Shown here piece after piece: positions 25,725 through 33,679 of a DNA stretch of 64,000 bases; position 1 is the first letter of the stretch, and the number at the start of each line of letters is the position of its first letter. This DNA comes from UBA7067 sp051880615. Its GTDB lineage: Bacteria; Bacillota; Clostridia; Oscillospirales; Acutalibacteraceae. The stretch is taken from contig JBJEOH010000034.1 in NCBI GenBank assembly GCA_051880615.1, forward strand, positions 1 through 64,000. Reading direction: 5' to 3'. The notes beneath the pieces were generated by a model. It was not told where the DNA came from, did not search any database, and worked only from the letters and a program-made list of their open reading frames with translations. The translations under genes were made by a program, and so were the position numbers.

Positions 25725-26279
25725 ATGAAAAAATTATTTACAATACTTCTTGCAGTCGCAATACTTGCTTCTATGTCCGTAACCGCCTTTGCGGCAGATG
25801 ACACCGTAACAACAGACGGCGGCAGTAAGGATATTTCCGTCAACGCAAAGTATGTGGACGGAGTCTCCACACCCGATGTTATCAGCGCCGATATTGAATG
25901 GGGCGCTATGGAATTTACCTACTCTGTGGGCGGCGTTAAGGTTTGGGATGCGCAAACCCATCAGTACACCGTGACGGGCGCCACAGGCGGCTGGAGCGAG
26001 AACGGCAACACCGTGAAGGTCACCAACCACTCCAATGTGGATGTGAAAGCCACCTTTACCTATGCGGCAGAAAGCGGCAACACCTTGACCGGTGCCTTTA
26101 CATACGACAACAGCAAAACCGCTGACAGCACCGGCGCAGTTTCACTTGCAAAGGGTGTTGAAGGTCAGGTAAGCGCTGCCGACTATGTCACCGCTACCCT
26201 CAAGCTCAGCGGCACACCGAGCAGCACAATGACCGATTTTACCAAGGTCGGTACGATAACAGTTAAAATCACGAAATAA
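25725..26279 (+). CDS. secreted single-domain protein of the shared family
   Basis: 184 residues: signal peptide (~1-23, AFAAD) and one shared domain, with TDGGSKDISVNAKYVD, VISADIEWGAMEFTY, THQYTVTG, TGGWSENGNTVKVTNHSNVD. As the minimal member of the family it is the best candidate for a repeating structural subunit. No anchor. The N-terminal strand motif is also found in the sortase-anchored protein at 28241. Strong AAAGGAACA site before the ATG. Confidence 0.7.
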   Translation: MKKLFTILLAVAILASMSVTAFAADDTVTTDGGSKDISVNAKYVDGVSTPDVISADIEWGAMEFTYSVGGVKVWDAQTHQYTVTGATGGWSENGNTVKVTNHSNVDVKATFTYAAESGNTLTGAFTYDNSKTADSTGAVSLAKGVEGQVSAADYVTATLKLSGTPSSTMTDFTKVGTITVKITK

Positions 26280-26305
26280 AATCTGTCAGAAAGGAGGATA
26301 CCATT

Positions 26306-27472
26306 ATGAAAAAACTATTTGCAACACTTCTCGCAGTCGCAATGCTCGCCTCTGTGTCGGTAACCGCATTTGCAGCGGAAACTAACAACGGCACACAGGA
26401 CACCGAAATCACCGTAAACGGTTCCTTTGTTTCCGGCACGGCGGGTTCATCGGTTATCTCGGTGGACATTGCTTGGGATGCTATGGACTTCACCTACACC
26501 GCCGCATCGCAGGGTACATGGAACCCGGCTACCCACGCTTACGACGGGCAGACAGCAGGCGGCTGGTCGGATAACACTCCCGCCATCACCGTCACCAATC
26601 ACTCCAATGTTGCTGTGAACGCCACTTTGGGCTTCACCGCCGATGTTACCGGCGTAGTCGGCACCTTCACCGAAGCAAGCGGCACTGAAAACGACAACAT
26701 TCTGAACCTTGCCACAGCAGAAGGAACAGAGGTTGCGAACGCTCCCACCGCTACTGCAAACTTCGGCATCAGCGGTGCGGCAATCGACGCAGATCAGCAG
26801 CTCGGTACTATTACCGTGAGCATTGCAAAGGACGGCGCTTCCGAGGGCGGCGAATCAGGCGGCGGAACTGCCACCGTTGTCACCACCTTTGAGGCTCTGC
26901 AGGCGGCAGTCAACAACGGCGGCACCGTCAAGCTGGGCGGGGATATTACCACAGATCAGAGTCTTTGCGTCTCAACCGGAACGCCGGTCACCATTGACCT
27001 GAACGGATACACGCTGACTTCCAATAGCAATAGGACAATCGTAGTTCAGCCGAACAAAATCTGCACAATCAAGAACGGTACTGTTACGAATACCGCCGAT
27101 ATGACGGAAGCAATAAATAACTACGGTACCCTTACCGTTCAAAGCTGCACGCTGAATGCGAATAACTACTATTCTTTGTATAACTTTTGCATTGCTACCG
27201 TGACGGACAGCACGCTGAACGGAGATTACTACGGAGAATCGATTTGCAATGGACATGCGTACTCCGATACCGTCACCCTGACCCTCAGCGGAACCGTGAA
27301 CATGTCAGGTCGTATTTACAACGACTATGCCGCTTCTGTCGTTACCGTACTCCCCGGCACCTATAACTTTGACCCCACCTCTTATGTGGACGCCGACACC
27401 TACACCGTGACCGACAACGGCGACGGCACATGGACTGTCCACAGTATTATCATTGATGGCGATGAAGATTGA
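26306..27472 (+). CDS. secreted protein: shared domain plus right-handed beta-helix
   Basis: 388 residues: signal peptide, shared domain (VISVDIAWDAMDFTY, ATHAYDGQTAGGWSDN, TVTNHSNVAVNAT), Gly/Ser linker near residue 180, then ~190 residues that read like a pectate-lyase/parallel beta-helix fold (NNGGTVKLGGDITTDQS, NGYTLTSNSNRTIVV, NNYGTLTVQSCTLNANN), ending GDGTWTVHSIIIDGDED. No catalytic residues can be assigned. It is 26 bp after the previous gene. Likely a binding tip or matrix protein. Confidence 0.7.
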   Translation: MKKLFATLLAVAMLASVSVTAFAAETNNGTQDTEITVNGSFVSGTAGSSVISVDIAWDAMDFTYTAASQGTWNPATHAYDGQTAGGWSDNTPAITVTNHSNVAVNATLGFTADVTGVVGTFTEASGTENDNILNLATAEGTEVANAPTATANFGISGAAIDADQQLGTITVSIAKDGASEGGESGGGTATVVTTFEALQAAVNNGGTVKLGGDITTDQSLCVSTGTPVTIDLNGYTLTSNSNRTIVVQPNKICTIKNGTVTNTADMTEAINNYGTLTVQSCTLNANNYYSLYNFCIATVTDSTLNGDYYGESICNGHAYSDTVTLTLSGTVNMSGRIYNDYAASVVTVLPGTYNFDPTSYVDADTYTVTDNGDGTWTVHSIIIDGDED

Positions 27473-27507
27473 TACAGGAAAACATGAAATAAGAAGATTT
27501 TATGAAA

Positions 27508-27566
27508 AACAGCCGGAGGGGCTGCCGGCGTAGCCCCTTCCCATGGCTGCCTGTCAGATTTGACAG
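27508..27566. repeat. GC-rich imperfect palindromes (REP-like)
   Basis: Overlapping inverted repeats GGGGCT/AGCCCC and CCGG/CCGG at 27513-27537, followed by the perfect hairpin CTGTCA-GATT-TGACAG (27551-27566). Base composition differs from the AT-rich surroundings. It may be a small repeat element or a degenerated terminator. Confidence 0.35.
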
Positions 27567-27597
27567 CGACGGCACATGGACGGTCACTGCGAAATAA
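27562..27597 (+). pseudogene. 3' remnant of a surface-protein paralogue
   Basis: The frame encodes DSDGTWTVTAK followed by TAA, resembling NGDGTWTVHS near the end of the intact gene 26306-27472. No start or further coding sequence precedes it; the GC-rich palindromes abut it. This looks like the stub of a duplicated gene end. Confidence 0.45.
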
Positions 27598-27625
27598 TGC
27601 AAGGTGCATAATTCCACTTAATTTT

Positions 27626-27660
27626 GTCAAGGCAGGGTGACCTGCTCTGCCTTGACCTTT
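27626..27660 (+). terminator. hairpin, possible terminator or attenuator
   Basis: Perfect ten-bp stem GTCAAGGCAG / CTGCCTTGAC, alternative inner pairing GCAGG/CCTGC, and only a weak T tract (CTTTCC). It sits in the middle of the surface operon. Confidence 0.45.
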
Positions 27661-27697
27661 CCTATATGGGCATAGCTAAGCCTTGTGCCTATATAGG
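27661..27697 (+). promoter_or_regulatory. hairpin that partly hides a ribosome binding site
   Basis: CCTATATGGGCA (27661-27672) pairs with TGCCTATATAGG (27686-27697; one mismatch). The 3' arm carries the GG of the GGAGAG site for the leader ORF at 27710, so folding would reduce its translation. Confidence 0.4.
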
Positions 27698-27709
27698 AGA
27701 GCAATATAA

Positions 27710-27754
27710 ATGCAAAAGCGAGGAAAATATATTGAGTATAAAGGCAAATTCTAA
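27710..27754 (+). CDS. 14-residue upstream peptide overlapping the next start
   Basis: ATG with GGAGAG upstream encodes MQKRGKYIEYKGKF and ends after the TTG start of the following gene, in another frame. A basic peptide in this place may set translation of the membrane protein. Confidence 0.35.
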   Translation: MQKRGKYIEYKGKF

Positions 27755-28244
27755 AAAGAATAAAGATTATACCTTGCCCATCCTCTTTGGTATGTTTGCC
27801 GTACTTCTGATTGTAATGATTACGGCGCTGTGCATTCCGAAAACAGCAGAATTTGTACCGCCCGACTTTGAAACCGCCGCCGTGCAAGGCACACCGGAGG
27901 CAGCGGAAGATATGGGCTACACCGAGCTTTTCAAGGAGGGTATGGCGTACCGTGTTTCTGTTTGCGGCATACCTACCGTTGACGGACAGGATTTAACCGT
28001 CTACTTCACCAACACCGAGAGCAATGAAAAATACCTGAAGCTGCGTGTGCTGGATACGAACGGCAACATTTTGGGTGAAACGGGACTGCTCAAACCCGGC
28101 GAATATGTAAAGACCGTAACGCTGACTAAAACACTTGCCGCAGGCGAGAATATTAAACTGAAAATAATGGGATATGAGCCGGAAACCTATGAAAGCGCAG
28201 GCTCTGTATCCTTGAATGTTACTGTGGGAGGAATAAGTGAATGA
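27732..28244 (+). CDS. membrane-anchored extracellular beta-domain protein (copy 2)
   Basis: 170 residues from TTG 27732, eight bases after GCGAGG; the longer reading back to 27624 crosses two hairpins and has no ribosome site. One membrane span (~residues 14-36) is followed by a linker and a beta domain homologous to that of 22627. It overlaps the start of the SPQTG protein gene. Together with 22627 it brackets the secreted family, so assembly or tethering is likely. Confidence 0.65.
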   Translation: MSIKANSKKNKDYTLPILFGMFAVLLIVMITALCIPKTAEFVPPDFETAAVQGTPEAAEDMGYTELFKEGMAYRVSVCGIPTVDGQDLTVYFTNTESNEKYLKLRVLDTNGNILGETGLLKPGEYVKTVTLTKTLAAGENIKLKIMGYEPETYESAGSVSLNVTVGGISE

Positions 28245-28945
28245 AAAGGTACTCTCTATTAAAAAAGATGATAACGGCTATGTCCGCAGCGGTGCTTGTG
28301 TTCTCCTGCGGGATGACCGCCTTTGCCGCCGAAGCGAACCTGAACACCGACGGAGAGCAAAAAGACATCGGTGTGTATGTGAAGTATGTGGATAATACCG
28401 TGTGGAACACAGTTCCGACAGACGAAAACGGCGAAGGCTCTGCTACGCTGCCGGACGGCACGGAAGTCGGGATAAGCGATGCGGATAAAACCCAAGGTCA
28501 GCTTGTGATTGATCCTATCACGGATAAGGAAGCTCTTGACTGGATCAGCAGCGTAACAGACGGTAAAGTGAAAGCTCCCCAGGCATTCCATATCTATTAT
28601 CTTGATGATAACGGCAACCTGATAAATGCCAACGGTATATCGGTATCAATGAAGCCGGGAAATACACTGCAAAATCCCGTTGTCTATTCTCTGAAAGCGG
28701 ACGGCAGTATGGAGCTGCTTTCTGCCGATGTGAAAAACGGTACGATAACCTTCACCACAGACGGCAGTCCGTATTATGTTCTCGGTGAAAAGGACAGCGG
28801 CAGCACTCCCTCTGAGCCGGGCGATTCTCCCCAAACCGGAGATAACAGCCACATCGCATTGTGGATTGCAGTTCTCCTCGCCAGCGGCGGCGCACTGATT
28901 GTAACAGGCATTTACAGCAGAAAGAAAAAATACAGTGAAACCTAA
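28241..28945 (+). CDS. sortase-anchored surface protein (SPQTG)
   Basis: 234 residues: signal peptide (~1-30), then TDGEQKDIGVYVKYVD, closely like the N-terminus of 25725, a middle with DPITDKEALDWISSVTDGKV, and the sorting signal DSPQTGDNS, hydrophobic span and RKKKYSET. Anchored to peptidoglycan by a class B-type sortase, presumably the one at 17504. As the only wall-anchored member of the operon, it may be the base for the other shared-domain proteins. Overlaps the previous gene by four bases. Confidence 0.8.
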   Translation: MKRYSLLKKMITAMSAAVLVFSCGMTAFAAEANLNTDGEQKDIGVYVKYVDNTVWNTVPTDENGEGSATLPDGTEVGISDADKTQGQLVIDPITDKEALDWISSVTDGKVKAPQAFHIYYLDDNGNLINANGISVSMKPGNTLQNPVVYSLKADGSMELLSADVKNGTITFTTDGSPYYVLGEKDSGSTPSEPGDSPQTGDNSHIALWIAVLLASGGALIVTGIYSRKKKYSET

Positions 28946-28969
28946 TAATTAATACCTTCCGAGCAAAAC

Positions 28970-28999
28970 AAAAGCGTCGTAGCAATACGGCGCTTTTTT
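28970..28999 (+). terminator. Rho-independent terminator with GNRA loop
   Basis: Eleven-bp stem AAAGCGTCGTA / TACGGCGCTTT capped by GCAA, then six T. Ends the surface operon; the core matches the hairpin at 7939. Confidence 0.88.
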
Positions 29000-29084
29000 A
29001 ATACCCTGAAACGACAAACAGCGGCAAAACCAATCGACGGAAAAGTATACTCCCGACGCAGTGAAAACCGCTCATATCGAAAGG

Positions 29085-29137
29085 AAACGCCCAAAATCGC
29101 CCCGAAAGTATACAGTTCGGAGAGGCTTTGGGTGTTT
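29085..29137 (+). promoter_or_regulatory. leader hairpin upstream of mobilisation block
   Basis: AAACGCCCAAA pairs with TTTGGGTGTTT (one G-U), followed by CTTATTTT; an alternative stem CCCCGAAA / TTTTCGGGG overlaps it. Two GTATAC-containing direct repeats lie nearby (29045, 29107). Could be an attenuator in the 29000-29190 leader; nothing else is visible there. Confidence 0.35.
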
Positions 29138-29190
29138 CTTATTTTCGGGGATAAATCGGCAAATAGGCAAAAGAACTGGAGGTGAATGCT

Positions 29191-29364
29191 ATGCCCCGTA
29201 TGCCGAAATATCTCAAGAGAGAATGGGCGTTCTTTCTTGATGAGCGTGGACGGAAGAAATATAACGAGCTTTGCAGAAAATGTGAAAGGAGCTGCAAGCA
29301 GAGCTTCCGTGCCGACGTTATCTTATGCCCGCACTACCAATCGAAAAGGAGTGAAAAACAATGA
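29191..29364 (+). CDS. 57-residue basic Cys protein
   Basis: ATG 29191 preceded by TGGAGGTGAA. Very basic; contains ELCRKCERSCKQ and CPHY, a possible zinc-binding arrangement. First gene of the mobilisation block. A GTG nine bases upstream is the only alternative start. Function unknown. Confidence 0.5.
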   Translation: MPRMPKYLKREWAFFLDERGRKKYNELCRKCERSCKQSFRADVILCPHYQSKRSEKQ

Positions 29365-29402
29365 CCGACAATCAAATCAAGTCGGAAAATTTCGACAGAT
29401 GA
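29361..29402 (+). CDS. 13-residue ORF with ribosome site
   Basis: AAAAGGAG nine bases before ATG; encodes MTDNQIKSENFDR. Overlaps the previous gene by four bases. Either a degraded gene or a coupling peptide; weak support. Confidence 0.2.
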   Translation: MTDNQIKSENFDR

Positions 29403-29439
29403 AGCAATCGAACAAATAATAATCTATGAGAGGTACAGC

Positions 29440-29703
29440 ATGAAAGGAAAAATTAAAAGCATCCACGGAATCTATAAGAAGCACGGCCGCGACGAGTTCC
29501 TCGAAGCGGCCGCTTATTATTCCGACCATGTCAATCCAAACAGTATTGACAAGACAATCGACGAAATGGAATCCCGATGGTATGACAGTTCGCACTGTCA
29601 GACCGAAGCGGAAAAGATGGTCGAGGACTACAACAACGGTCTGACTGTTCTCAATGATGAAAGCCTTGCCTGCACAGACACAGGTCAGACCATGGCAATG
29701 TAA
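29440..29703 (+). CDS. small ICE protein with TMAM tail
   Basis: 87 residues, soluble. A helical N-terminus (IKSIHGIYKKHGRDEFLEAA) and acidic middle; ends CTDTGQTMAM, fitting the shared C-terminal tail. Sixteen bases before the next gene. No domain recognised. Confidence 0.6.
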   Translation: MKGKIKSIHGIYKKHGRDEFLEAAAYYSDHVNPNSIDKTIDEMESRWYDSSHCQTEAEKMVEDYNNGLTVLNDESLACTDTGQTMAM

Positions 29704-29718
29704 AAGGAGTGTAGCAAA

Positions 29719-29991
29719 ATGAAGAAAACAACCATTACAATTTCCTATGACGAGGAAAAGTTCTCTGCGCTTAAAATGTATCTTGCGCAGAAAAATATGC
29801 AGGCGGAAAGCGAGCTTGAAAAAGCGCTCGAAACTCTGTATGTCAAAACCGTGCCTGCCGGAGTGCGTGAGTTCATCGATATGAAATCCGGCACATCAAC
29901 TGGTTCCGCTCCAAAGCCACCGCGCAGACCAAAGCCTTCTCCTTCTTCTGCTGTGGGCGCCGCCGATCAGGAGGTGAAACAAAATGCCTGA
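29719..29991 (+). CDS. DUF6103-like small protein
   Basis: 90 residues: a beta-helix N-terminus (TTITISYDEEKFSALKMYL, ELEKALETLYVKTVP) followed by a Pro/Ser-rich basic tail. This is the DUF6103-like ICE family as I recall it. No acidic/Met tail. Its 3' end contains AGGAGGTG for the next gene, which it overlaps. Confidence 0.6.
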   Translation: MKKTTITISYDEEKFSALKMYLAQKNMQAESELEKALETLYVKTVPAGVREFIDMKSGTSTGSAPKPPRRPKPSPSSAVGAADQEVKQNA

Positions 29992-30670
29992 TATGGACAT
30001 CACCTTATTTCTCAACGAACTGCGTGTGCGAGCTTTGGCGGACGTGCTCGGTAATCAGACTGCCGAAACGGTTGAGGACAAGCTGACCGAGGCGTTCGAT
30101 ACGCTCTATCAGGAATATGTCCCCGATGAGCAGCGAGCCGTTATCGAGGCAAGGATTGAACGGGAGAATGCTGCCGAGCAGGCAAGGCTCGAAGCGAAAC
30201 GGCTCTTCGCTGTTTTCCATATCCGTGAAAACGGCGAGGATTATCATTTCACAAGCGACCACTTCCGCACACCGATGCAGGCGGCATACCGATACCGTCT
30301 CTATGACCGAGGTGAGCTGTCAGCAAATCCCGAAACCCTCGCCGCCGCTTTTATCGAAACAAATCCCATCAGCCTCAAAGAGTTCAATGAATCCTGCACA
30401 GATATCAATTCGGACAAACGCATCACTGCGCTTGTCGAGTTTGATTTGGACGAAGGCAATGTCAGCATCTGCGACAGCAGCGACAACGCATGGTGGACAT
30501 ACACCCTGCATGATTTTTCCGTCGCGGCGTACAAAGCATTCCGTTCCGATTACCGTGAAGAAGAATGCCGCCGTGAAATTTTCAATAACAGTCTCGCGGG
30601 CAAAGAGATTGATCTGTTGGAGGAAACTACCAACGAGGATGAGTCCGATGTCCAGACAATACAGATGTAG
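29984..30670 (+). CDS. ICE protein of unknown function with acidic/Met tail
   Basis: 228 residues, acidic and soluble. The first ~70 residues are helical and similar in style to the preceding small protein (VEDKLTEAFDTLYQEYVPDEQ), suggesting a fused related module; a second domain follows (LFAVFHIRENGEDYHFTSDH). Ends NEDESDVQTIQM, one of the clearest shared tails. It directly precedes the oriT-like region. Confidence 0.65.
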   Translation: MPDMDITLFLNELRVRALADVLGNQTAETVEDKLTEAFDTLYQEYVPDEQRAVIEARIERENAAEQARLEAKRLFAVFHIRENGEDYHFTSDHFRTPMQAAYRYRLYDRGELSANPETLAAAFIETNPISLKEFNESCTDINSDKRITALVEFDLDEGNVSICDSSDNAWWTYTLHDFSVAAYKAFRSDYREEECRREIFNNSLAGKEIDLLEETTNEDESDVQTIQM

Positions 30671-31061
30671 CCCCCCTGTGAGCAACCGTGTCGCCCCGTG
30701 ATGCGAGTTTTAAGCAGAGGTCGGGAAAACACAAGCCGAGGAACATTCAAGCGAAATTCGGGCGGTTTCTGGCGGAAACGAAACAGGCGGTATAATCGGG
30801 CGTTTCTCTGCCCTTCGATGGGTGGAAAGGCAAGCAGGTGAAAGAGTCGGTGCCGTAAAACGGCACTCGACTCGGCTCACAGCGGACGGCAACGCCGACC
30901 GCACAAGGGTTTTTGACGGTTTGAAGCCGCCGAAAATTACGGTGCCGTATTTCAGGGAATACCGACTAAGTACGGTGCCGTAAACCTAAGAAACCGCAGT
31001 GTTTTAAGGAAAAAAACACGGTGCCGTCCTCGGTGCCGTATGCAGAAAGGAGGAAAAATCG
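30671..31061 (+). other. oriT-like noncoding region with five CGGTGCCGT repeats
   Basis: 390 gene-free bases before the mobilisation genes. CGGTGCCGT occurs at 30848, 30940, 30973, 31019 and 31031, four of them as CGGTGCCGTA. The first is part of a strong hairpin (GTGCCGT-AAA-ACGGCAC extended by AGTCG/CGACT, 30845-30872). The region directly precedes a ribbon-helix-helix gene and the relaxase, the usual place of oriT. The nick site itself cannot be read off. Confidence 0.6.
30848..31040 (+). repeat. iteron-like CGGTGCCGT repeats (5 copies)
   Basis: Nine-base units with spacings of 92, 33, 46 and 12 bp. ACGG-TG-CCGT is itself an inverted repeat, fitting a dimeric binder such as the ribbon-helix-helix protein encoded immediately downstream. 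Confidence 0.65.
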
Positions 31062-31484
31062 ATGGATAAGGAACAGAAGAAAGAAAAAGAGGTAAAAAGA
31101 CGGTTTCAGAGTTGGTTTAAACCGTCTGTCTTGGAGTTGGTCGACAAGTTGTACGAGCAAGACGACTGTCGCAGTAGATCGGAATTCATCGAGAAGGCAA
31201 TTGTCTTTTACGCCGGATATCTCAGCACAGAAAATGCAAGAGGATACCTGCCGAATGTGGTGACCTCCACCCTCAAGGCAATCGTAGACAACAGTGACAA
31301 CCGACAGAACCGTATGATGTTCAAGCTGGCTGTTGAGATTGCTATCGTGCAAAACCTCATTGCTGCGACACAGGACATCGATCCCGTATCACTCGAACGA
31401 CTGCGTGGAGAATGTGTAAAAGAAGTCAAGCGGCTCAACGGCGGCTTCTCATTCGAGGATGCGCTCAACTGGCAGAAAGGATAA
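31062..31484 (+). CDS. ribbon-helix-helix mobilisation accessory protein
   Basis: 140 residues. KRRFQSWFKPSVLELVDKLY and RSRSEFIEKAIVFYAGYL give a ribbon-helix-helix DNA-binding domain, followed by a helical C-terminal part. Such proteins bind oriT and help load the relaxase (MobC-like role). It is followed after six bases by the relaxase and preceded by the repeats it may bind. GGAGGAAAAATCG precedes the ATG. Confidence 0.75.
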   Translation: MDKEQKKEKEVKRRFQSWFKPSVLELVDKLYEQDDCRSRSEFIEKAIVFYAGYLSTENARGYLPNVVTSTLKAIVDNSDNRQNRMMFKLAVEIAIVQNLIAATQDIDPVSLERLRGECVKEVKRLNGGFSFEDALNWQKG

Positions 31485-31490
31485 GGATGC

Positions 31491-33668
31491 ATGGCGAAGC
31501 TGATCACCAAGTTCAAGTATCTGAAACCGAATGCCCGAACGAGCGTAGGCGGCTATGCAAAATATATAGCAACAAGAGAAGGCGTGGATAAGATAGATCA
31601 ATCCTTTAAGCTCGCGCCATCTTCTCTAAAGCAACAGCAGCTCATTGAAAAAATCCTTACTGACTTTCCCGACAGCAAAGAAATGTTGGAGTATGAGGAC
31701 TATCTCAAAGAACCGACTGCAGGAAACGCTTCGGAGTTCATCACCCGCGCACTCGAAGATAACTCATACGAGGTGCTGCAAACCAAAACCTACGCTGACT
31801 ATATCGCCACACGACCGCGGGCGCAGCGCTTCGGAACACACGGACTGTTTACTGATGACGGCGTTCAGATAAAGCTGAATGAGGTGTCGGATGAGCTGAA
31901 TCACTACGGCGGCAATGTATGGACAGTGATCATATCTCTGCGCCGTGAGGATGCCGAACGATTGGGATTCAATAAAGGCGAACGCTGGCGGGATATGCTA
32001 CGCACCAAGACCGAAGCTCTCGCCAAGAGCTTCAAGATACCGATGGAAGATCTCCATTGGTATGCTGCCTTCCACAACGAGAGCCACCACCCTCATGTTC
32101 ACCTCATGGTGTACAGTGCCGAGTCACAAAAGCCCTATCTCTCACGGCAAGGCATTATGAATCTGCGCTCCTCCTTCGCAAGAGATATCTTCAAGGATGA
32201 TCTGCGGGAGATATACCAAAGGCAGACCGAGCATCGTGACGCACTCCGAAGCGGGAGCCGTGAAGTGATTGCGGAAATTGTTTCGAGAATCAACAGCGGT
32301 ACCTATGATAATCCAAAGCTCGAAGAAATGCTTTTGCAGCTTGCTGACCGTCTCTCCAAAACAAGCGGCAAAAAGCAGTACGGCTATCTGAAAGATGATG
32401 TCAAAGCAATTGTGAATCGCATCGTAGACGAGCTTGCCGCCGATGAGCGCATCTCCTCGCTCTATGATTTGTGGTATGAGCAGAAAGAGGAAATCCTGCG
32501 CACCTATACGCAGGAACTGCCTGCACGGATTCCGCTTGTCGATAATCCCGAATTCAAAACCGTAAAAAACGCTGTCATACAGGAAGCGATAAACATTCTT
32601 GCCGACAGGTTTCCGATTGACGAGCCGGAGGAACAGTTTGCTGCTGATTCCGAACCGGCAGATGAAGAAACCGAACCTCCTCTCACCGATAAGGAAAAGA
32701 AATCCGTTATGTGGCGGCTCTACCGTCAGGCAAAGGAACTGCTCGACAGCGATAGCGAGGACTACGATCCCGACACAGCGGTGGATCTGCTCATTGACTC
32801 AGCACATCTCGGATGTGATGTTGCCAAATACCGTCTCGGTAAAATGTTTCTTCGTGGCGAGGATGTAACTAAAAATATTGATTACGCCTTGGTGTGGCTC
32901 GAAGATGCGGTGTCAGACGGCAATCAGTATGCCGAATATTTACTCGGCAAGGCCTTGCTTCAAGAAACAGATATCGAACAAGACCTGCCCCGCGCGGAGG
33001 AACTGCTGAAACGTTCCTCCGATAAAGGAAACCGCTATGCGAAATATATGCTCGGCAAGGCATACCTCGACGGTGTCTTGCTCTTGCAGAATATACCCGA
33101 AGCGATTAGGCTGCTGACCGAATCAGCAGACAAGAACTTTGCTCCGGCGCAATATATTCTCGGCAAGCTGTTGTACTGCGGAGAAATCATTCCGCAGGAT
33201 TTGGAACGGGCTGTCGGCTATCTTGAAAGAGCGGCCGCACAGGACAACCCCTATGCCGCCTACCTTGCGGGAAAGATATTGCTGACCGAGGACGCGGTCA
33301 AGGATGTCCTTCGGGCAATCCGTAACTTTGAAATTGCCGCAAAGAACGGCAATGACTTTGCGGAATACCAACTCGGAAAACTGTATCTGTACGGCAAAGA
33401 AACGGAGCGTGATTACAGCAAGGCGGTGTTCTATCTGTCCTCCGCCGCAGAACACGGCAACAGGTATGCCGAGCAGCTTCTGCACAGCATAAAATCGGGT
33501 AGGAATTGGTCAGCGGCATTGGGTACTATCCGTCTTCTGCATCATCTCAGCCGCATGATTCAAAACCGCTTGGAGGACGAGCGCAGAGGAAAAGGCGCTG
33601 CCATCGACCGTAAATTAAAAAGAAAAATCGACGAGAAAAAGCAGGCTCACGGTCTGCGACAAGGATAG
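31491..33668 (+). CDS. MobP-type relaxase with C-terminal Sel1-like repeats
   Basis: 725 residues. The N-terminal relaxase domain has the HUH metal motif as HHPHVHLMVYS (~residues 197-207) and an N-terminal GGYAKYIATREG segment with candidate catalytic Tyr residues, as in the MobP3-like relaxases of Clostridial ICEs. From about residue 430, some six repeats of ~36 residues fit Sel1-like units (YALVWLEDAVSDGNQYAEYL, AKYMLGKAYLDG). Relaxases nick oriT and lead the strand through the channel. The repeat region probably binds a protein partner. It ends without the acidic/Met tail. Confidence 0.85.
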   Translation: MAKLITKFKYLKPNARTSVGGYAKYIATREGVDKIDQSFKLAPSSLKQQQLIEKILTDFPDSKEMLEYEDYLKEPTAGNASEFITRALEDNSYEVLQTKTYADYIATRPRAQRFGTHGLFTDDGVQIKLNEVSDELNHYGGNVWTVIISLRREDAERLGFNKGERWRDMLRTKTEALAKSFKIPMEDLHWYAAFHNESHHPHVHLMVYSAESQKPYLSRQGIMNLRSSFARDIFKDDLREIYQRQTEHRDALRSGSREVIAEIVSRINSGTYDNPKLEEMLLQLADRLSKTSGKKQYGYLKDDVKAIVNRIVDELAADERISSLYDLWYEQKEEILRTYTQELPARIPLVDNPEFKTVKNAVIQEAINILADRFPIDEPEEQFAADSEPADEETEPPLTDKEKKSVMWRLYRQAKELLDSDSEDYDPDTAVDLLIDSAHLGCDVAKYRLGKMFLRGEDVTKNIDYALVWLEDAVSDGNQYAEYLLGKALLQETDIEQDLPRAEELLKRSSDKGNRYAKYMLGKAYLDGVLLLQNIPEAIRLLTESADKNFAPAQYILGKLLYCGEIIPQDLERAVGYLERAAAQDNPYAAYLAGKILLTEDAVKDVLRAIRNFEIAAKNGNDFAEYQLGKLYLYGKETERDYSKAVFYLSSAAEHGNRYAEQLLHSIKSGRNWSAALGTIRLLHHLSRMIQNRLEDERRGKGAAIDRKLKRKIDEKKQAHGLRQG

Positions 33669-33679
33669 GAGGTATTATT

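Noticed and set aside
27624..27731. Upstream extension of the membrane protein gene at 27732
   Set aside because: Crosses two hairpins, has no ribosome site, and homology to copy 1 starts only after the TTG.
30117..30701. 194-residue + strand ORF
   Set aside because: Shadow of the gene at 29984 in another frame; Ser/Arg-rich with no signals.
30848..31040. CGGTGCCGT repeats as a CRISPR array
   Set aside because: Units are only nine bases with uneven spacing and no cas genes.
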